Positions 1 to 9,239 of a stretch of 64,000 bases of DNA are shown here, one piece after another. The position numbers were made by a program, and so were the translations under genes. Source of the DNA: Gilvimarinus gilvus. GTDB taxonomy: Bacteria; Pseudomonadota; Gammaproteobacteria; Pseudomonadales; Cellvibrionaceae. The notes beneath the pieces were generated by a model. That model worked only from the letters and a program-made list of their open reading frames with translations. It ran no database searches and was not told the DNA's origin. Location of the stretch: contig NZ_JAULRU010000797.1 in the NCBI RefSeq assembly GCF_030518155.1, positions 1 to 64,000 of the forward strand, in the 5' to 3' direction. Within the stretch, counting starts at the first letter, position 1, and each line of letters begins with the position of its first letter.

Positions 1-2
1 AC

Positions 3-188
3 TCACTGCCCTCAATTTTAGAGAGACTCAACATTCCCTCAACCGACTGGCTGGAAAGCTGCTGCCATATTGAAAGCCAATTCAGTCAAGCGATTGGCTC
101 TGTAACCAAAATCACGGAGCTTTGTGAATCTCTAAACCAAAGATGGATGCGCGGCATTCAAAGCTGCCGACGACTATTTCCCGCTTAA
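3..188 (+). CDS. Y1-type (RAYT-like) transposase, C-terminal end only
   Basis: An open frame runs in from the window edge and stops at TAA 186-188, giving 61 residues that begin SLPSILERLNI and end with RGIQSCRRLFPA. The pattern (LP.IL.RL, then W, a conserved F..G stretch, and a final basic C-x-x-LF) resembles the C-terminus of long IS200/RAYT-like Y1 transposases, which end in a similar way. The catalytic HUH and tyrosine motifs would lie upstream, outside the window, so activity cannot be judged. A 28-bp tandem repeat lies about 165 bp downstream, and RAYT genes are often accompanied by repeats. The family call is by recalled similarity only. Confidence 0.5.
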   Translation, partial: SLPSILERLNIPSTDWLESCCHIESQFSQAIGSVTKITELCESLNQRWMRGIQSCRRLFPA

Positions 189-351
189 AACTAAACGTGC
201 ACCGAAAACCAAAGATTATACCGAAAGGTAGGGATTTTTATGTCTAGAAATCACCGAATTGATTGAAATTCTCTTTACATACATTGCACTTTAACCTTTC
301 CCCAATTTAACGACCCTTTGAAAACAACGCATGGAGATAATCAAAGATTTC

Positions 352-407
352 CTTTAGTTTGTGGCTGTCCTAGTATTATTTTTAGTTTGTGGCTGTCCTA
401 GTATTAT
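352..407. repeat. two tandem copies of a 28-bp repeat
   Basis: The unit at 352-379 recurs at 380-407 with one mismatch, at its first base. The core reads TTTGTGGCTGTCCTAGTATT. The rest of the 350-bp stretch between the transposase fragment and nasA (189-538) is AT-rich and holds no gene that I can support. The copies may be ends or targets linked to the upstream Y1-type transposase; that link is an inference. Confidence 0.75.
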
Positions 408-538
408 AGCTTCAGCCGAATTCGAGCTAATTTTGTGGGTCAATTGCGGATGGAGGTGCAATTAAGGAAAAGCGCTGGGACAAGGTGAATTCCTCACAGA
501 GGCAGAGAGAGCAGCCCGGGCGAAACACAGGCAACAAC

Positions 539-3220
539 CTATTTAAAAAGCGCTTTAAGCTCAGGAATACAAGACCCACAATTGGTCCCGCACTTAAGCT
601 TCTCACCCAAACTTTCAGCGTCGGTGCAGCCACCGGCAATAGCTTTCTTAATGGTATTCTCACCCACCTGAAAACATGAGCAAATAATATTGCCGACATC
701 TTCAACGCCGGCGCCGGGTACACCGGCCAAAATCGCAAAGCGGGTATTGGCATCAATTTTGGTGTTTAACTGACTGTCCAGCCAGCGCATTTCGCGGGCG
801 GAAGTTTTATCTGTGGCTGCGCTAAACACAACTTTTAACACGCCGTCGATAAAACCTGCGGCGCGGAAGAACTGGTCGTTGGAGTCCTGCACCCGCACCC
901 AATCGCTTACGTCTGGGAATTGCCCACTCACCCACGCCAACCAATCGTCGGGCTTGGTGCCATCGGCCAGGCGAAACTTGTAACCTTGGTCCAGCGTGAT
1001 TTTGGCCCAGTATTCCGCTTTCGGTTGTATGTCTTCGGTGCTCAGTAAAAAGCCATTCCACGCTTGGCGAAACGGCTTTAAGCGCACGGGGGTGTGTTTA
1101 AATTCCGGCTGGCCACTAAGTGGGTCCACTTCCGGGTTAACGAGATCATCCGCACAACTGGAAACCGCGTACTTATTGTTCCAGTGCATGGGGACAAACA
1201 CTTCACCGCGGCGCTGGCTTTCTGTCGCCTGCACTCGCCCAAAGTATTTTGCGCTGCCGTTAGCGAGTACGGCGAGATCGCCGGGTATTAAATGAAACTG
1301 CTCAATATCCTTGGGGTGAATATCGATATAGGGCTCATCCACATGAGCCAATAACTTAGACGCGGTGCCGGTGCGCGACATGGTATGCCATTGGTCGCGG
1401 ACGCGGCCGGTATTAAGTACTACCTGATCAAGGCTCGCGGCGTGCACCGGCAGGCGCGCATCGATGGCGACAAAGTTCGCGCGCTGATCCGGCGTATAAA
1501 AGCGACCATCGCTAAACAAACGGTCTGTGCCCTCACCTGCAGTTGCGGTTACCGGCCAGCGAATCGGTTTTAGATTTTCGTAATCGTTGTTGGTAATATC
1601 TTGCATGGCGGAGATATTAAACGCCCGCGCATGATCGTTATCCAGCGCAGAGAGTGCGGCGTGTTCGCGGAAAATATCGGCCTGATGGGTGTAATCAAAG
1701 TCTTTGCCAAACCCTAACTTGGCAGCGAACTGACAAATAATCTGCCAGTCGTGACGCGCCTCACCCGGTGCCGGCAAGAAACCTTTTTGCAGGGAAATAC
1801 AGCGCTCGGAGTTCGTCACGGTGCCGTGCTTTTCACTCCAGGTAGTGGCCGGTAACACCGCATGGGCCAGTTTGGCCGTGTCGGTATTGCCAATGCAATC
1901 ACTCACCATAACCCAATCACACTGCTCAAGTGCGCGCCTTACGCGCCCGGCTTCGGGCAGGGTGACCGCAGGGTTGGTTGCCATAATCCAAACAGCTTTA
2001 ATTTTTCCCTCTTCGATTGCGCGAAACATATCTACGGCCTTCAGGCCATTGCTCTGCGCCATATTGGGGGCATCCCAAAACGTTTTAACGCGTTCAATAT
2101 CCTCGGGCTTATCAAACCCCATGTGCGCGGCCAATTGGTTGGCCAAGCCCCCTACTTCACGCCCACCCATGGCATTAGGCTGGCCGGTAATCGAAAACGG
2201 GGCCGAGCCTGGCTTGCCGATCTTACCGGTTGCCAAATGACAGTTGATTATGGCGTTGCCTTTGTCCACCCCAGAAGAAGACTGGTTAATCCCCTGTGAA
2301 AAAAAGGTAATCACCTTCTCTTGCTGGGCGAACAGTTTATAGGCTGACTCGACATCCGCCTCGGGAATGTCACAGGCCTTGGCGACGTCGGCAGTATCTG
2401 GGCACTGCTCACTTGCTTGCGCCAGCGCCGTATCAAATCCGTTGGTGTGTGCATCGATAAACGACTGGTCGAGTTTGTTATTGCGGGCGAGATACGCCAA
2501 TAAGCCGTTAAAAAAGAACGCGTCACTGCCGGGGCGCAGGGGTAGGTGTATATCGGCAATATCACAGGTAGCCGTGCGCCGCGGGTCAATAACCACCACT
2601 TGCATCTCTGGCCGTTCTTCCCGCGCCTTGGCGATGCGCTGGAACAATACCGGGTGGGCGTAGGCCGCGTTGGAGCCGACGATAAACAGTAGGTCGGTTT
2701 GCTCTAAATCTTCGTAGCACGCCGGCACAGCATCGGAGCCAAAGGCCCGCTTATGGGCAACCACGGCCGATGCCATACAAAGACGCGAGTTGGTGTCGAT
2801 ATTTGACGTGCCAATAAAGCCTTTCATCAGCTTATTGGCGACATAGTAGTCTTCGGTAAGCAACTGGCCCGACAGATAAAACGCGACGGCATCGGGGCCA
2901 TGCTCGGCAATAATTTGGCGGAACTTATCGGCGCTGGTATCCAGCGCGGTATCCCAATCGACGGGATTGCCATACAGCATTGGTTGCAATAGGCGGTCGG
3001 GAGAGCTTTGGGTTTCGTGCAACGAGGAACCTTTTACACACAGCCGCCCTAAGTTGGCAGGATGCGACTGGCTCCCCGCCACGGCAACCACCTTAGAGGG
3101 TTCGTTTGCCACTTGTTCTACTTCGGCATCCACCCCACAACCCACGCCGCAATAACAGCAGGTGGTGGCTACTTTTTCTCGCGCGATGATATTGTCGGCG
3201 GCCATTACTGGGTTACTCAT
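539..3220 (-). CDS. nasA: assimilatory nitrate reductase, catalytic subunit
   Basis: This 893-residue cytoplasmic molybdoenzyme reduces nitrate to nitrite for nitrogen assimilation. The N-terminus has a [4Fe-4S] motif C21-x2-C24-x3-C28 with C61 in LGRLCVKG. The molybdopterin oxidoreductase body follows, including SRLCMASAV around residue 145, whose Cys is the usual molybdenum ligand in this family. The molybdopterin dinucleotide-binding domain covers about residues 620-740. The C-terminus carries an extra BFD-like [2Fe-2S] module (CSC, then CGTNCGSC), as in NasA/NarB forms that receive electrons from a flavoprotein partner. The ATG overlaps the upstream TGA by 4 bp (ATGA), so translation is coupled to the FAD subunit. 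Nothing looks truncated. Confidence 0.95.
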   Translation of the reverse strand: MSNPVMAADNIIAREKVATTCCYCGVGCGVDAEVEQVANEPSKVVAVAGSQSHPANLGRLCVKGSSLHETQSSPDRLLQPMLYGNPVDWDTALDTSADKFRQIIAEHGPDAVAFYLSGQLLTEDYYVANKLMKGFIGTSNIDTNSRLCMASAVVAHKRAFGSDAVPACYEDLEQTDLLFIVGSNAAYAHPVLFQRIAKAREERPEMQVVVIDPRRTATCDIADIHLPLRPGSDAFFFNGLLAYLARNNKLDQSFIDAHTNGFDTALAQASEQCPDTADVAKACDIPEADVESAYKLFAQQEKVITFFSQGINQSSSGVDKGNAIINCHLATGKIGKPGSAPFSITGQPNAMGGREVGGLANQLAAHMGFDKPEDIERVKTFWDAPNMAQSNGLKAVDMFRAIEEGKIKAVWIMATNPAVTLPEAGRVRRALEQCDWVMVSDCIGNTDTAKLAHAVLPATTWSEKHGTVTNSERCISLQKGFLPAPGEARHDWQIICQFAAKLGFGKDFDYTHQADIFREHAALSALDNDHARAFNISAMQDITNNDYENLKPIRWPVTATAGEGTDRLFSDGRFYTPDQRANFVAIDARLPVHAASLDQVVLNTGRVRDQWHTMSRTGTASKLLAHVDEPYIDIHPKDIEQFHLIPGDLAVLANGSAKYFGRVQATESQRRGEVFVPMHWNNKYAVSSCADDLVNPEVDPLSGQPEFKHTPVRLKPFRQAWNGFLLSTEDIQPKAEYWAKITLDQGYKFRLADGTKPDDWLAWVSGQFPDVSDWVRVQDSNDQFFRAAGFIDGVLKVVFSAATDKTSAREMRWLDSQLNTKIDANTRFAILAGVPGAGVEDVGNIICSCFQVGENTIKKAIAGGCTDAESLGEKLKCGTNCGSCIPELKALFK

Positions 3221-4482
3221 GCGGCCTCACTTTCTTTGTTGTCGCTGGCGTAAAAGGCGCGCCCCATTAACAGTAGTGGGACAATGTCGGCTACGTTTTG
3301 TCGCTCACTTAACAGGGTGAAATAATCCTGCCCATCGCGAGTATCACCAAACAACACCACACCGACAATAACGTCGTCTTGCAGCAGTATTTTGCGATAG
3401 ATACCCGCATCCAAATCGGCATACACCAGCTCACGGTGATGATCTTGAGTCATGAATTCGCCTGCGGAGAATAGGTTAACGCCGGACACTTTGAGCTTGG
3501 TGGGTGTTGGCGTGTTCACATACGGGCGGTTCTGGTTTTGGCACAGACGTGAAGCCAGCGTGACGCAGTGCTGCCAAATAGGGTCTACCAGACCAAAGGT
3601 TGCCCCTTCGAACTCGGTGCACTCACCTACGGCGCTGATGTGTGGGTCGGAGGTGGCCATTAGGGCATCCACCTCAACCCCGCGCTTGCCTGCCAAGTCT
3701 GCCTCAAGGCCCAGTTCGGCGTTTGGCGTAATGCCTGTGGCAATAACCACCAGTTTGCAGGTTATGGCATTGGAGTTTTTAAATTGGGCACCGGTGACTG
3801 TATCGTCACCGTCAAAGCGAGTCACTTCATCGCCTAAACGAAATTCAATATTGTGACTGGCCAACACTTTTTGCAGTAACTGCCCCGCCTGCTCGTCCAA
3901 CTGGCGGTTTAACAACCAATGGGAGCGGTGCACAACCGTCACCCGCAGGCCTTTTACCGCTAAGCCATAGGCCGCCTCTAGCCCAAGCAAACCGGCTCCG
4001 ATCACCAGAGCGTCAGTATCCGTCGCCTGTGCATTACTGAGCGCTGCGGCCGAAGACGCCAATATACGGTCGACATCGGCCAGGGTGCGAAAGCTAAAAA
4101 CGGACGCTAATTCTTGGTTTTCGGCGGGTATACGAGCGGGCCGCGACCCCACCGCCAAAATGAGATGGTCGTACGGGATGTTTTGATGTTGATCGGTCAG
4201 AACGGTTTTTTCGCCGCGTTCAATTCGGGTCACCCTGACGCCGGGCAAAAAGTGAATATTATTGGCCCCGTACCAGTGGGCCGGCTTGCCGATAATATCA
4301 TCAACCGCTGTTTGCCCCGCTAACACCGGCGACAGCATAATTCGGTTATAGCTGCCCTCTGGCTCGTCGCCAATCACGGTAACATCAAAGGCGGAAATAT
4401 CGCGTTTGATCATTTCATCTAGCAGGCGCCCTGCCGCCATACCATTGCCGACAATCACCAGCTTTTGTTTCACTTCTGCCAA
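3217..4482 (-). CDS. nitrate reductase FAD-dependent electron-transfer subunit (NasB/NasC-like)
   Basis: A 421-residue flavoprotein of the NAD(P)H-dependent pyridine nucleotide-disulfide oxidoreductase fold. The FAD-binding GxGxxxG is at the N-terminus (VIVGNGMAAG) and the NAD-binding motif is VIGAGLLGLEAAYGLAVKG around residue 165. ATGITPN marks the second FAD contact. It resembles the N-terminal half of NirB and the small NADH-oxidising subunit of assimilatory nitrate reductases, and probably passes electrons from NAD(P)H to the NasA iron-sulfur centres. The start is TTG at 4482, chosen because AAGGTG lies 7-8 bases upstream; GTG at 4473 is an alternative. It is the first gene of the nas unit, and no nirBD genes are in the window. 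Confidence 0.88.
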   Translation of the reverse strand: MAEVKQKLVIVGNGMAAGRLLDEMIKRDISAFDVTVIGDEPEGSYNRIMLSPVLAGQTAVDDIIGKPAHWYGANNIHFLPGVRVTRIERGEKTVLTDQHQNIPYDHLILAVGSRPARIPAENQELASVFSFRTLADVDRILASSAAALSNAQATDTDALVIGAGLLGLEAAYGLAVKGLRVTVVHRSHWLLNRQLDEQAGQLLQKVLASHNIEFRLGDEVTRFDGDDTVTGAQFKNSNAITCKLVVIATGITPNAELGLEADLAGKRGVEVDALMATSDPHISAVGECTEFEGATFGLVDPIWQHCVTLASRLCQNQNRPYVNTPTPTKLKVSGVNLFSAGEFMTQDHHRELVYADLDAGIYRKILLQDDVIVGVVLFGDTRDGQDYFTLLSERQNVADIVPLLLMGRAFYASDNKESEAA

Positions 4483-4491
4483 AACGCCACC

Positions 4492-4537
4492 TTTTGGTGC
4501 TCTGCGGAAGATTGAGGGTCACCATTGCGCACCAAAA
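4492..4537 (-). promoter_or_regulatory. stem-loop in the nas leader, next to the ribosome-binding site
   Basis: Read on the minus strand, TTTTGGTGC (4537-4529) is exactly complementary to GCACCAAAA (4500-4492), giving a 9-bp stem with a 28-base loop that ends just before the AAGGTG Shine-Dalgarno of the FAD subunit. A competing short hairpin, CACC-AAAA-GGTG (4499-4488), would hide the Shine-Dalgarno itself. A further hairpin CCCGT-ATTA-ACGGG lies at 4637-4624. Assimilatory nitrate operons are often controlled by antitermination in structured leaders (NasR, NasT), but no clear U-tract terminator is visible here, so any role is an inference. Confidence 0.45.
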
Positions 4538-4652
4538 CAAGGAGCAAGAAAGCTTCACTCATCTCAATACCTGTGCACTTTTTCGCGACAATGCGCCAGA
4601 TAGGTGCAATAAAGCCCAATCTTCCCGTTAATACGGGTTTTGCACAGAGAGG

Positions 4653-4668
4653 AGCAAAAGGTAGGCCA
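4653..4668 (-). promoter_or_regulatory. candidate sigma-54 promoter of the nas genes
   Basis: On the minus strand the sequence is TGGCCTACCTTTTGCT. It matches the sigma-54 pattern TGGCAC-N5-TTGCW, with GG and GC at the required 10-base spacing. It points at the nas genes and would leave a leader of about 160 bases. Sigma-54 with NtrC is the known control of nitrogen-assimilation operons, which fits. No convincing NtrC site was found nearby; one could lie inside the mshQ 3' end. Confidence 0.55.
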
Positions 4669-4687
4669 ATCAAAGCGGCCGTGAAAA

Positions 4688-4707
4688 ATTTAGCGTGAGG
4701 CGCTATT
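4688..4707 (-). terminator. weak hairpin at the end of the msh operon
   Basis: On the minus strand TAGCG-CCTCA-CGCTA (4705-4691) is followed by AATTTTTC. The stem is only 5 bp and begins inside the mshQ stop codon. It is a plausible but weak intrinsic terminator separating the msh locus from the nas promoter. Confidence 0.3.
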
Positions 4708-7700
4708 GAAGCACTTCACGCCAATACAAGATCCGGTCATGCCCGCGATACGAGCCAAACTGATAGCTCCCGGTGACTTCATCATTAGGTCCGGTGTCCC
4801 AGTTGAACTGCAACCAAGGAGTCGCGGTTAGATCAATGGTGACATCAAAGACTCCCGTGTTGCCATCGCCCGGAGCGCTAAAAAAGTGATCGACTTCCCC
4901 CATCAGCATGTCAACACTGTCGGCATCGATAAAACCCGGGTATTGGCCCGTACTGGAACCAGAGCCTACAGTAATTTGCCGGTTGGCATCGGTGTCTATG
5001 GTACCTGCGGGGTAGTTGATGGCGCTGCGGGCTATTTCTGTACAACTATCACTAAGATTAACCTGCCAACGCACACCATTATAGAACTCGGTGGTAAATG
5101 GCACGGGTAAATTCAGGCTTTCGGGGCCATAAGCGCTGGCCAAATTTAAACGTCCGTACCGCAACTCCAGTGTATTCCCCAGGGCTTTAGCCGAGCAGTT
5201 TCCGGCCCCTACGCAGTCGCCACTGGTCGCTGGGTTCATATCAAGAGCATCTAAAACTCGACTGTCAAGGTTGTCAGTGAGTCGAAGCCCCAACTGCAGG
5301 TCCGTCATTGGTGCCTCAATAGAAGCGTCGCGACTGAAGACAACATCCGCGAGTGACACATTCATCACGCCGCCAATCCAGTCGCCGCTGTCTGCGGTAA
5401 CCCGAGCGCTCAGTTCGGTACCATCGTTGTTATCTTCAGCAACATAACTGACTGAAGCCGTATCGGCATAACCGATGGCCGAATCATAATTGCTGACAAC
5501 ACCAATGCCCTGTCCCTGAGCCTGAAGAGTGTAATCGAGCGCAATCGCAGGCTCATCCATGTAGCTGTAAACCGTGCAGCTGTTTTGAGCTTGAGATGTG
5601 GTCAACACAAACTGATTGGGGAAAAATCGGCCAATGGTGCCACTTTCAGTATAAGTAACTAAGTCGCCTGCCCCCAGATAATCATTACCCACCAGCCGAG
5701 GCTCCATGGTAACGCTGCCTACCTGATTCCAGGAAATACTGCTATGTACAAATTGTCCACTGTTGGCACCGACAAAACTTGTGGCTCCTGTATTACTCAA
5801 TGCCCCGGGGTCGCCAGGTGCGGGATAAACCAAATTTGCCAGTGCTATATCAGATTCCTGGCGAGGCGATTCATTGCCAAAATTAGGGGTTGGATTGCCG
5901 CGAGCGTTGCGTGCCTCCACGACGACACGAAACGGTGACCCGGTAGGGACAAATCCACTGCCCGCGGACGTCGTAGCAGGGTTTGCACTCAAGTCCGGCC
6001 GCTGTACTTGATCCACTACTAACGTGTAAGGTTTAACCGTAAACAAATTACTGCTGCCTGTAGCAGTCACAGATGGATCGTTGCCGGATGCTGGCACCAC
6101 TATAGATGCATGCAAATACAACTGACCAACGTCAGAGTATTCCAACGGAATCTCTGCAAACCCGCTCAAATCAAAGTATAAATTTGCCGTATTGTAAGCA
6201 ATCACAGCGCCTGAATTATTAGGCTGGGCCGAATTTCCATTTAAAGTTAGAGTTTGCCCAGCAACACAAAGGCCGGGGTTTTCACACTCGTAGCCGATAC
6301 CTACCTGTAAATTACTGTCGCTAACGCTCGCTACGCAAGCGCCTGTATCAGTATCTTTTTCTACCACCCTGAGGACCGTGTCTGGATCGGCTTCCCCCGC
6401 CACCTGACCGGGTATCGCTTCAAGTGTTGAGGCGTCCGAGTAAAAGCGAATACCCACGTCCTGAAAGGTAATATCCGGATCGGCACTACCGATTTCAGCG
6501 GCTGTCCCGTCATTGAGATTTATGTTGAGCGTATTCTCGGTTGTCTGTTGCAAATAAAGCACAATTTGTGATTCCACCCCACTGAAAACGTAGGGGCTGC
6601 CTCCCACCCAAACTCCAGTAGCAGGCACGGTAAATAAATCCAGTTGTGTACCGGCGGCTGGCGCTATCGGGGTATCGGTTGCATCGAAAGCCGTAATGGT
6701 TATGGGTTCAGCCTCACACGTTACCCCTGTACCACCGTGTGCAATGGTATAATAAGCAACCGCTTGGGACTGACAGTAATACAAACCTTGATCCAGCGTT
6801 GGCACTGTGCCCTGTGGTATCGGCACAAAGCCTCCACCACCGGGCGTCTCCCAACGTAAACGAATTTCTGCCAAGCCGCCATTCTCGTAAAATTGCAAAC
6901 GCACCGGATAAATTTGACCAGCGGTTAAGTTAATACTGGCACTGGTATCTGTTGTTACGCTGTGATCATTCCAACGTTCAATCAATAAATTATTATCGAC
7001 ATACAATCTCACTCCATCGTCAGAAGCTGTCTGAAAACGATAGCTCCCCGACTGTGTTGCACGAATAAAGCCGTTCCATTCAACTGAAAACTGGTTCGCA
7101 TTCACACCAGTAACGCCAGGAGCACCGCCAGCCCAATTAAAATCCACCTGACCATCGACACGTGTACCTACAACACCACCTGCGAAATTTGTACTGTTGA
7201 AATATTCACCTAACAAACCACCAACAGTGGTTTCTTCCTCGCCACCGCACAATGCCTGTAAGCATTCGTGGCGATCGCTGGCCAACGCACTGACTTGCGC
7301 TTGAGTAAGTGAGCCTTGGTGTACACGCACCTCATCGATTTCGCCTGAGAAAAAATATTGACTGGTTCCCACACGTTTACTGATGAGAAGTGGGTCATTG
7401 GTTTGTACTAATTGGGTATTACTGAAACTATCTACTGCAACCTGACTACCATTCACATACAAAACAAGACGGTTTCCTTCAAACACAGCGGCGATATGTA
7501 CCCATGAATCAGTGGGGGGCAAACTCGCAACAACCTCGTATTGCCCCGCCAAGGTTTCCACCCGAGCTTTGAGCGAATTAGCCTCAGAGAATATGCCCAT
7601 TTGTGCTCGACCGGCTCCACCACCATGCACCGACTTTGCCATAATCTGACGTGTACCGCTCCAGGTACTGGCATTCACCCAAGCGCTATAACTGAGCCCA

Positions 7701-8764
7701 TCGCCACCATTCAATACGTTGTCGTGCCCGATGGTTACGTAATGGGAAGTGCCATTAAAGTTTCCATAGCCACAGGTACCCGGATTACCTGTTAGCGCAG
7801 GGTCTGTAGCATCCGTGGTCGCACCCGTGGCCGTTCCATGTAAACCATTACCCGATAAGTCCAACACTTCACCCGCCGTGCCCGACCATGTGTCTTCATC
7901 CATTTGCCAGTAACCCACCAGTACTGCAGGTGGTGGTCCACCACTGCAAAAAGGTGCAAAATCGGCTGTGGATAGTACGGACTGTACATAATCGACTTCA
8001 ACTTCATTGGCCAGTGTGACATTAGCCCCTGACACGGCGCCGTCTATCTCTGCACGATAATTTGCTTGCACATTCCCTGCGGCATAAAGAAACCCGGTGT
8101 AATCGACTTCGTTAGCAAGCGTAATATTACCTGTGGCGTAAATTAATAATTGCTCTGGGCTAAAACCTGACGTCTCGGCCTGGAAACCAAAGCTGACATT
8201 GCCGTTCACAAAAATACGAACCGTTCCACTGCCAAGCAGCTCCATTACGGTTTCTTGCCCGATAGTAAGATTGCCATCAATCCAGTAATTACCCGCGCTA
8301 AAACGAATCCCCGACTGATAGTTCGTACTCAAGCTTTCCATCAAATAAAGGCCGTTTGCCGTGGTGAAACTCAGTTGACGTCGTTGTACTACGCTAACAC
8401 TTCGATAATCACCCGCCGAAACATTGGTATTATTGCCAACCGAGCCAGCAGCATTAACATTGCCATCGGAACCATTACCCACTACAAACGTCGGCGTACT
8501 TGTAGCCGCTGGGCTACCACTGGCCTGACATGTGCCGCCACCGCAGGTGACCTCGTTTTCCGTTGATAGGTTTACCGTATCTATAGTCGTACCACCACCC
8601 GATACGACGCTTCGAAATTGCAGTGTCACATTGCCTGTGCCCGAATGACTTTGCACCGCATTGGTGAAAATATCTTCACACGCTTGAGCCCACCCCAGTG
8701 GCGCCCATAAAAACCAAACCGCCAATATCGATACGTTAACGACTAACCGAAACTTAATTAGCAT
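4703..8764 (-). CDS. mshQ: MSHA pilus-associated surface protein MshQ, with LamG- and PA14-like domains
   Basis: A 1353-residue exported protein, last gene of the MSHA pilin unit. A signal peptide covers about residues 1-28 (hydrophobic core, then WAQA). Residues about 110-265 form a repetitive beta-rich region (GNYWIDGNLTIG, then ITLANEVDYTGFLYAAGN). Residues about 280-497 look like a LamG/concanavalin-like domain (YWQMDEDTWSG, then WVHIAAVFEGNRLVLYVNG, then GEIDEVRVH). Residues about 515-660 look like a PA14 domain (GLLGEYFNSTNF, then SDDGVRLYVDNNLLIERWNDH). The C-terminal half resembles the large MshQ/DUF6701 region and is rich in paired cysteines. LamG and PA14 domains commonly bind glycans, so a role as adhesin at the pilus tip or cell surface is likely but unproven. 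It overlaps mshP by 11 bp. Confidence 0.85.
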   Translation of the reverse strand: MLIKFRLVVNVSILAVWFLWAPLGWAQACEDIFTNAVQSHSGTGNVTLQFRSVVSGGGTTIDTVNLSTENEVTCGGGTCQASGSPAATSTPTFVVGNGSDGNVNAAGSVGNNTNVSAGDYRSVSVVQRRQLSFTTANGLYLMESLSTNYQSGIRFSAGNYWIDGNLTIGQETVMELLGSGTVRIFVNGNVSFGFQAETSGFSPEQLLIYATGNITLANEVDYTGFLYAAGNVQANYRAEIDGAVSGANVTLANEVEVDYVQSVLSTADFAPFCSGGPPPAVLVGYWQMDEDTWSGTAGEVLDLSGNGLHGTATGATTDATDPALTGNPGTCGYGNFNGTSHYVTIGHDNVLNGGDGLSYSAWVNASTWSGTRQIMAKSVHGGGAGRAQMGIFSEANSLKARVETLAGQYEVVASLPPTDSWVHIAAVFEGNRLVLYVNGSQVAVDSFSNTQLVQTNDPLLISKRVGTSQYFFSGEIDEVRVHQGSLTQAQVSALASDRHECLQALCGGEEETTVGGLLGEYFNSTNFAGGVVGTRVDGQVDFNWAGGAPGVTGVNANQFSVEWNGFIRATQSGSYRFQTASDDGVRLYVDNNLLIERWNDHSVTTDTSASINLTAGQIYPVRLQFYENGGLAEIRLRWETPGGGGFVPIPQGTVPTLDQGLYYCQSQAVAYYTIAHGGTGVTCEAEPITITAFDATDTPIAPAAGTQLDLFTVPATGVWVGGSPYVFSGVESQIVLYLQQTTENTLNINLNDGTAAEIGSADPDITFQDVGIRFYSDASTLEAIPGQVAGEADPDTVLRVVEKDTDTGACVASVSDSNLQVGIGYECENPGLCVAGQTLTLNGNSAQPNNSGAVIAYNTANLYFDLSGFAEIPLEYSDVGQLYLHASIVVPASGNDPSVTATGSSNLFTVKPYTLVVDQVQRPDLSANPATTSAGSGFVPTGSPFRVVVEARNARGNPTPNFGNESPRQESDIALANLVYPAPGDPGALSNTGATSFVGANSGQFVHSSISWNQVGSVTMEPRLVGNDYLGAGDLVTYTESGTIGRFFPNQFVLTTSQAQNSCTVYSYMDEPAIALDYTLQAQGQGIGVVSNYDSAIGYADTASVSYVAEDNNDGTELSARVTADSGDWIGGVMNVSLADVVFSRDASIEAPMTDLQLGLRLTDNLDSRVLDALDMNPATSGDCVGAGNCSAKALGNTLELRYGRLNLASAYGPESLNLPVPFTTEFYNGVRWQVNLSDSCTEIARSAINYPAGTIDTDANRQITVGSGSSTGQYPGFIDADSVDMLMGEVDHFFSAPGDGNTGVFDVTIDLTATPWLQFNWDTGPNDEVTGSYQFGSYRGHDRILYWREVLQ

Positions 8765-9239
8765 AAGCTTCCACCTCTATGGTGCGATTAGCTGCTACAT
8801 TGGCAATGGTACATTGCCCCGTACTTAGCAATTGATAAAAGCTACTGGCTACCGGGCCATCCGCTTCGTAGTTTGCCGCAGAAGTGGCATCACAATTGGC
8901 CGCCGTATCGTAACGACAGCTGCACACCACCGTTGCAGAGCACTGATTGAGCCCTGTGGTCGCAAAATTCAGGGTAATATTCATCGCCGCGCAGCGACCA
9001 TCAATTGCCTGCCGGCTACTATCATCTGGGAAAAACAGTTGCGACATAGCCCGCTGCGCGCCACTTTCTGCCGCGTAAAAACTCTGCACACTAATAACCT
9101 CCTGCGCAACAGCCAAATTACTGCTTGCCGTCATACGCGATAAAGCCAACGCCATAACGCTCATTGCCACCAGTAAAAATATGGCAAGGGGCAATAGAAA
9201 GCCGCTCTGATGCTGAATACGACCAAGACTATGGAACAT
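8754..9239 (-). CDS. mshP: MSHA pilus accessory protein MshP
   Basis: A 161-residue protein with an N-terminal hydrophobic segment after a short basic leader (MFHSLGRIQHQSGFLLPLAI), then VAMSVMALALSRM and SFYAAESGAQRAM, which is the pattern of PilX/MshP-type minor pilins with several cysteines in the C-terminal half. The frame is open farther upstream, but the ATG at 9239 overlaps the mshO stop by 11 bp, as at other junctions in this operon, and places the hydrophobic segment at the N-terminus. It probably helps initiate pilus assembly or presents MshQ. Cell location: inner membrane, then pilus. Confidence 0.8.
   Translation of the reverse strand: MFHSLGRIQHQSGFLLPLAIFLLVAMSVMALALSRMTASSNLAVAQEVISVQSFYAAESGAQRAMSQLFFPDDSSRQAIDGRCAAMNITLNFATTGLNQCSATVVCSCRYDTAANCDATSAANYEADGPVASSFYQLLSTGQCTIANVAANRTIEVEAYAN

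Noticed and set aside
427-756. 109-residue frame on the minus strand across the nasA 3' end
   Set aside because: It overlaps nasA in another frame and has no family features or usable ribosome-binding site.
4574-4602. Second sigma-54-like string in the nas leader (TGGCGC then TCGCG)
   Set aside because: The GG-GC spacing is one base short; sigma-54 promoters do not tolerate this. The element at 4653-4668 fits better.
4470-4673. 67-residue minus-strand frame upstream of the nas FAD subunit
   Set aside because: It spans the leader hairpins and the promoter region, lacks a ribosome-binding site and resembles no protein family; read as non-coding leader.
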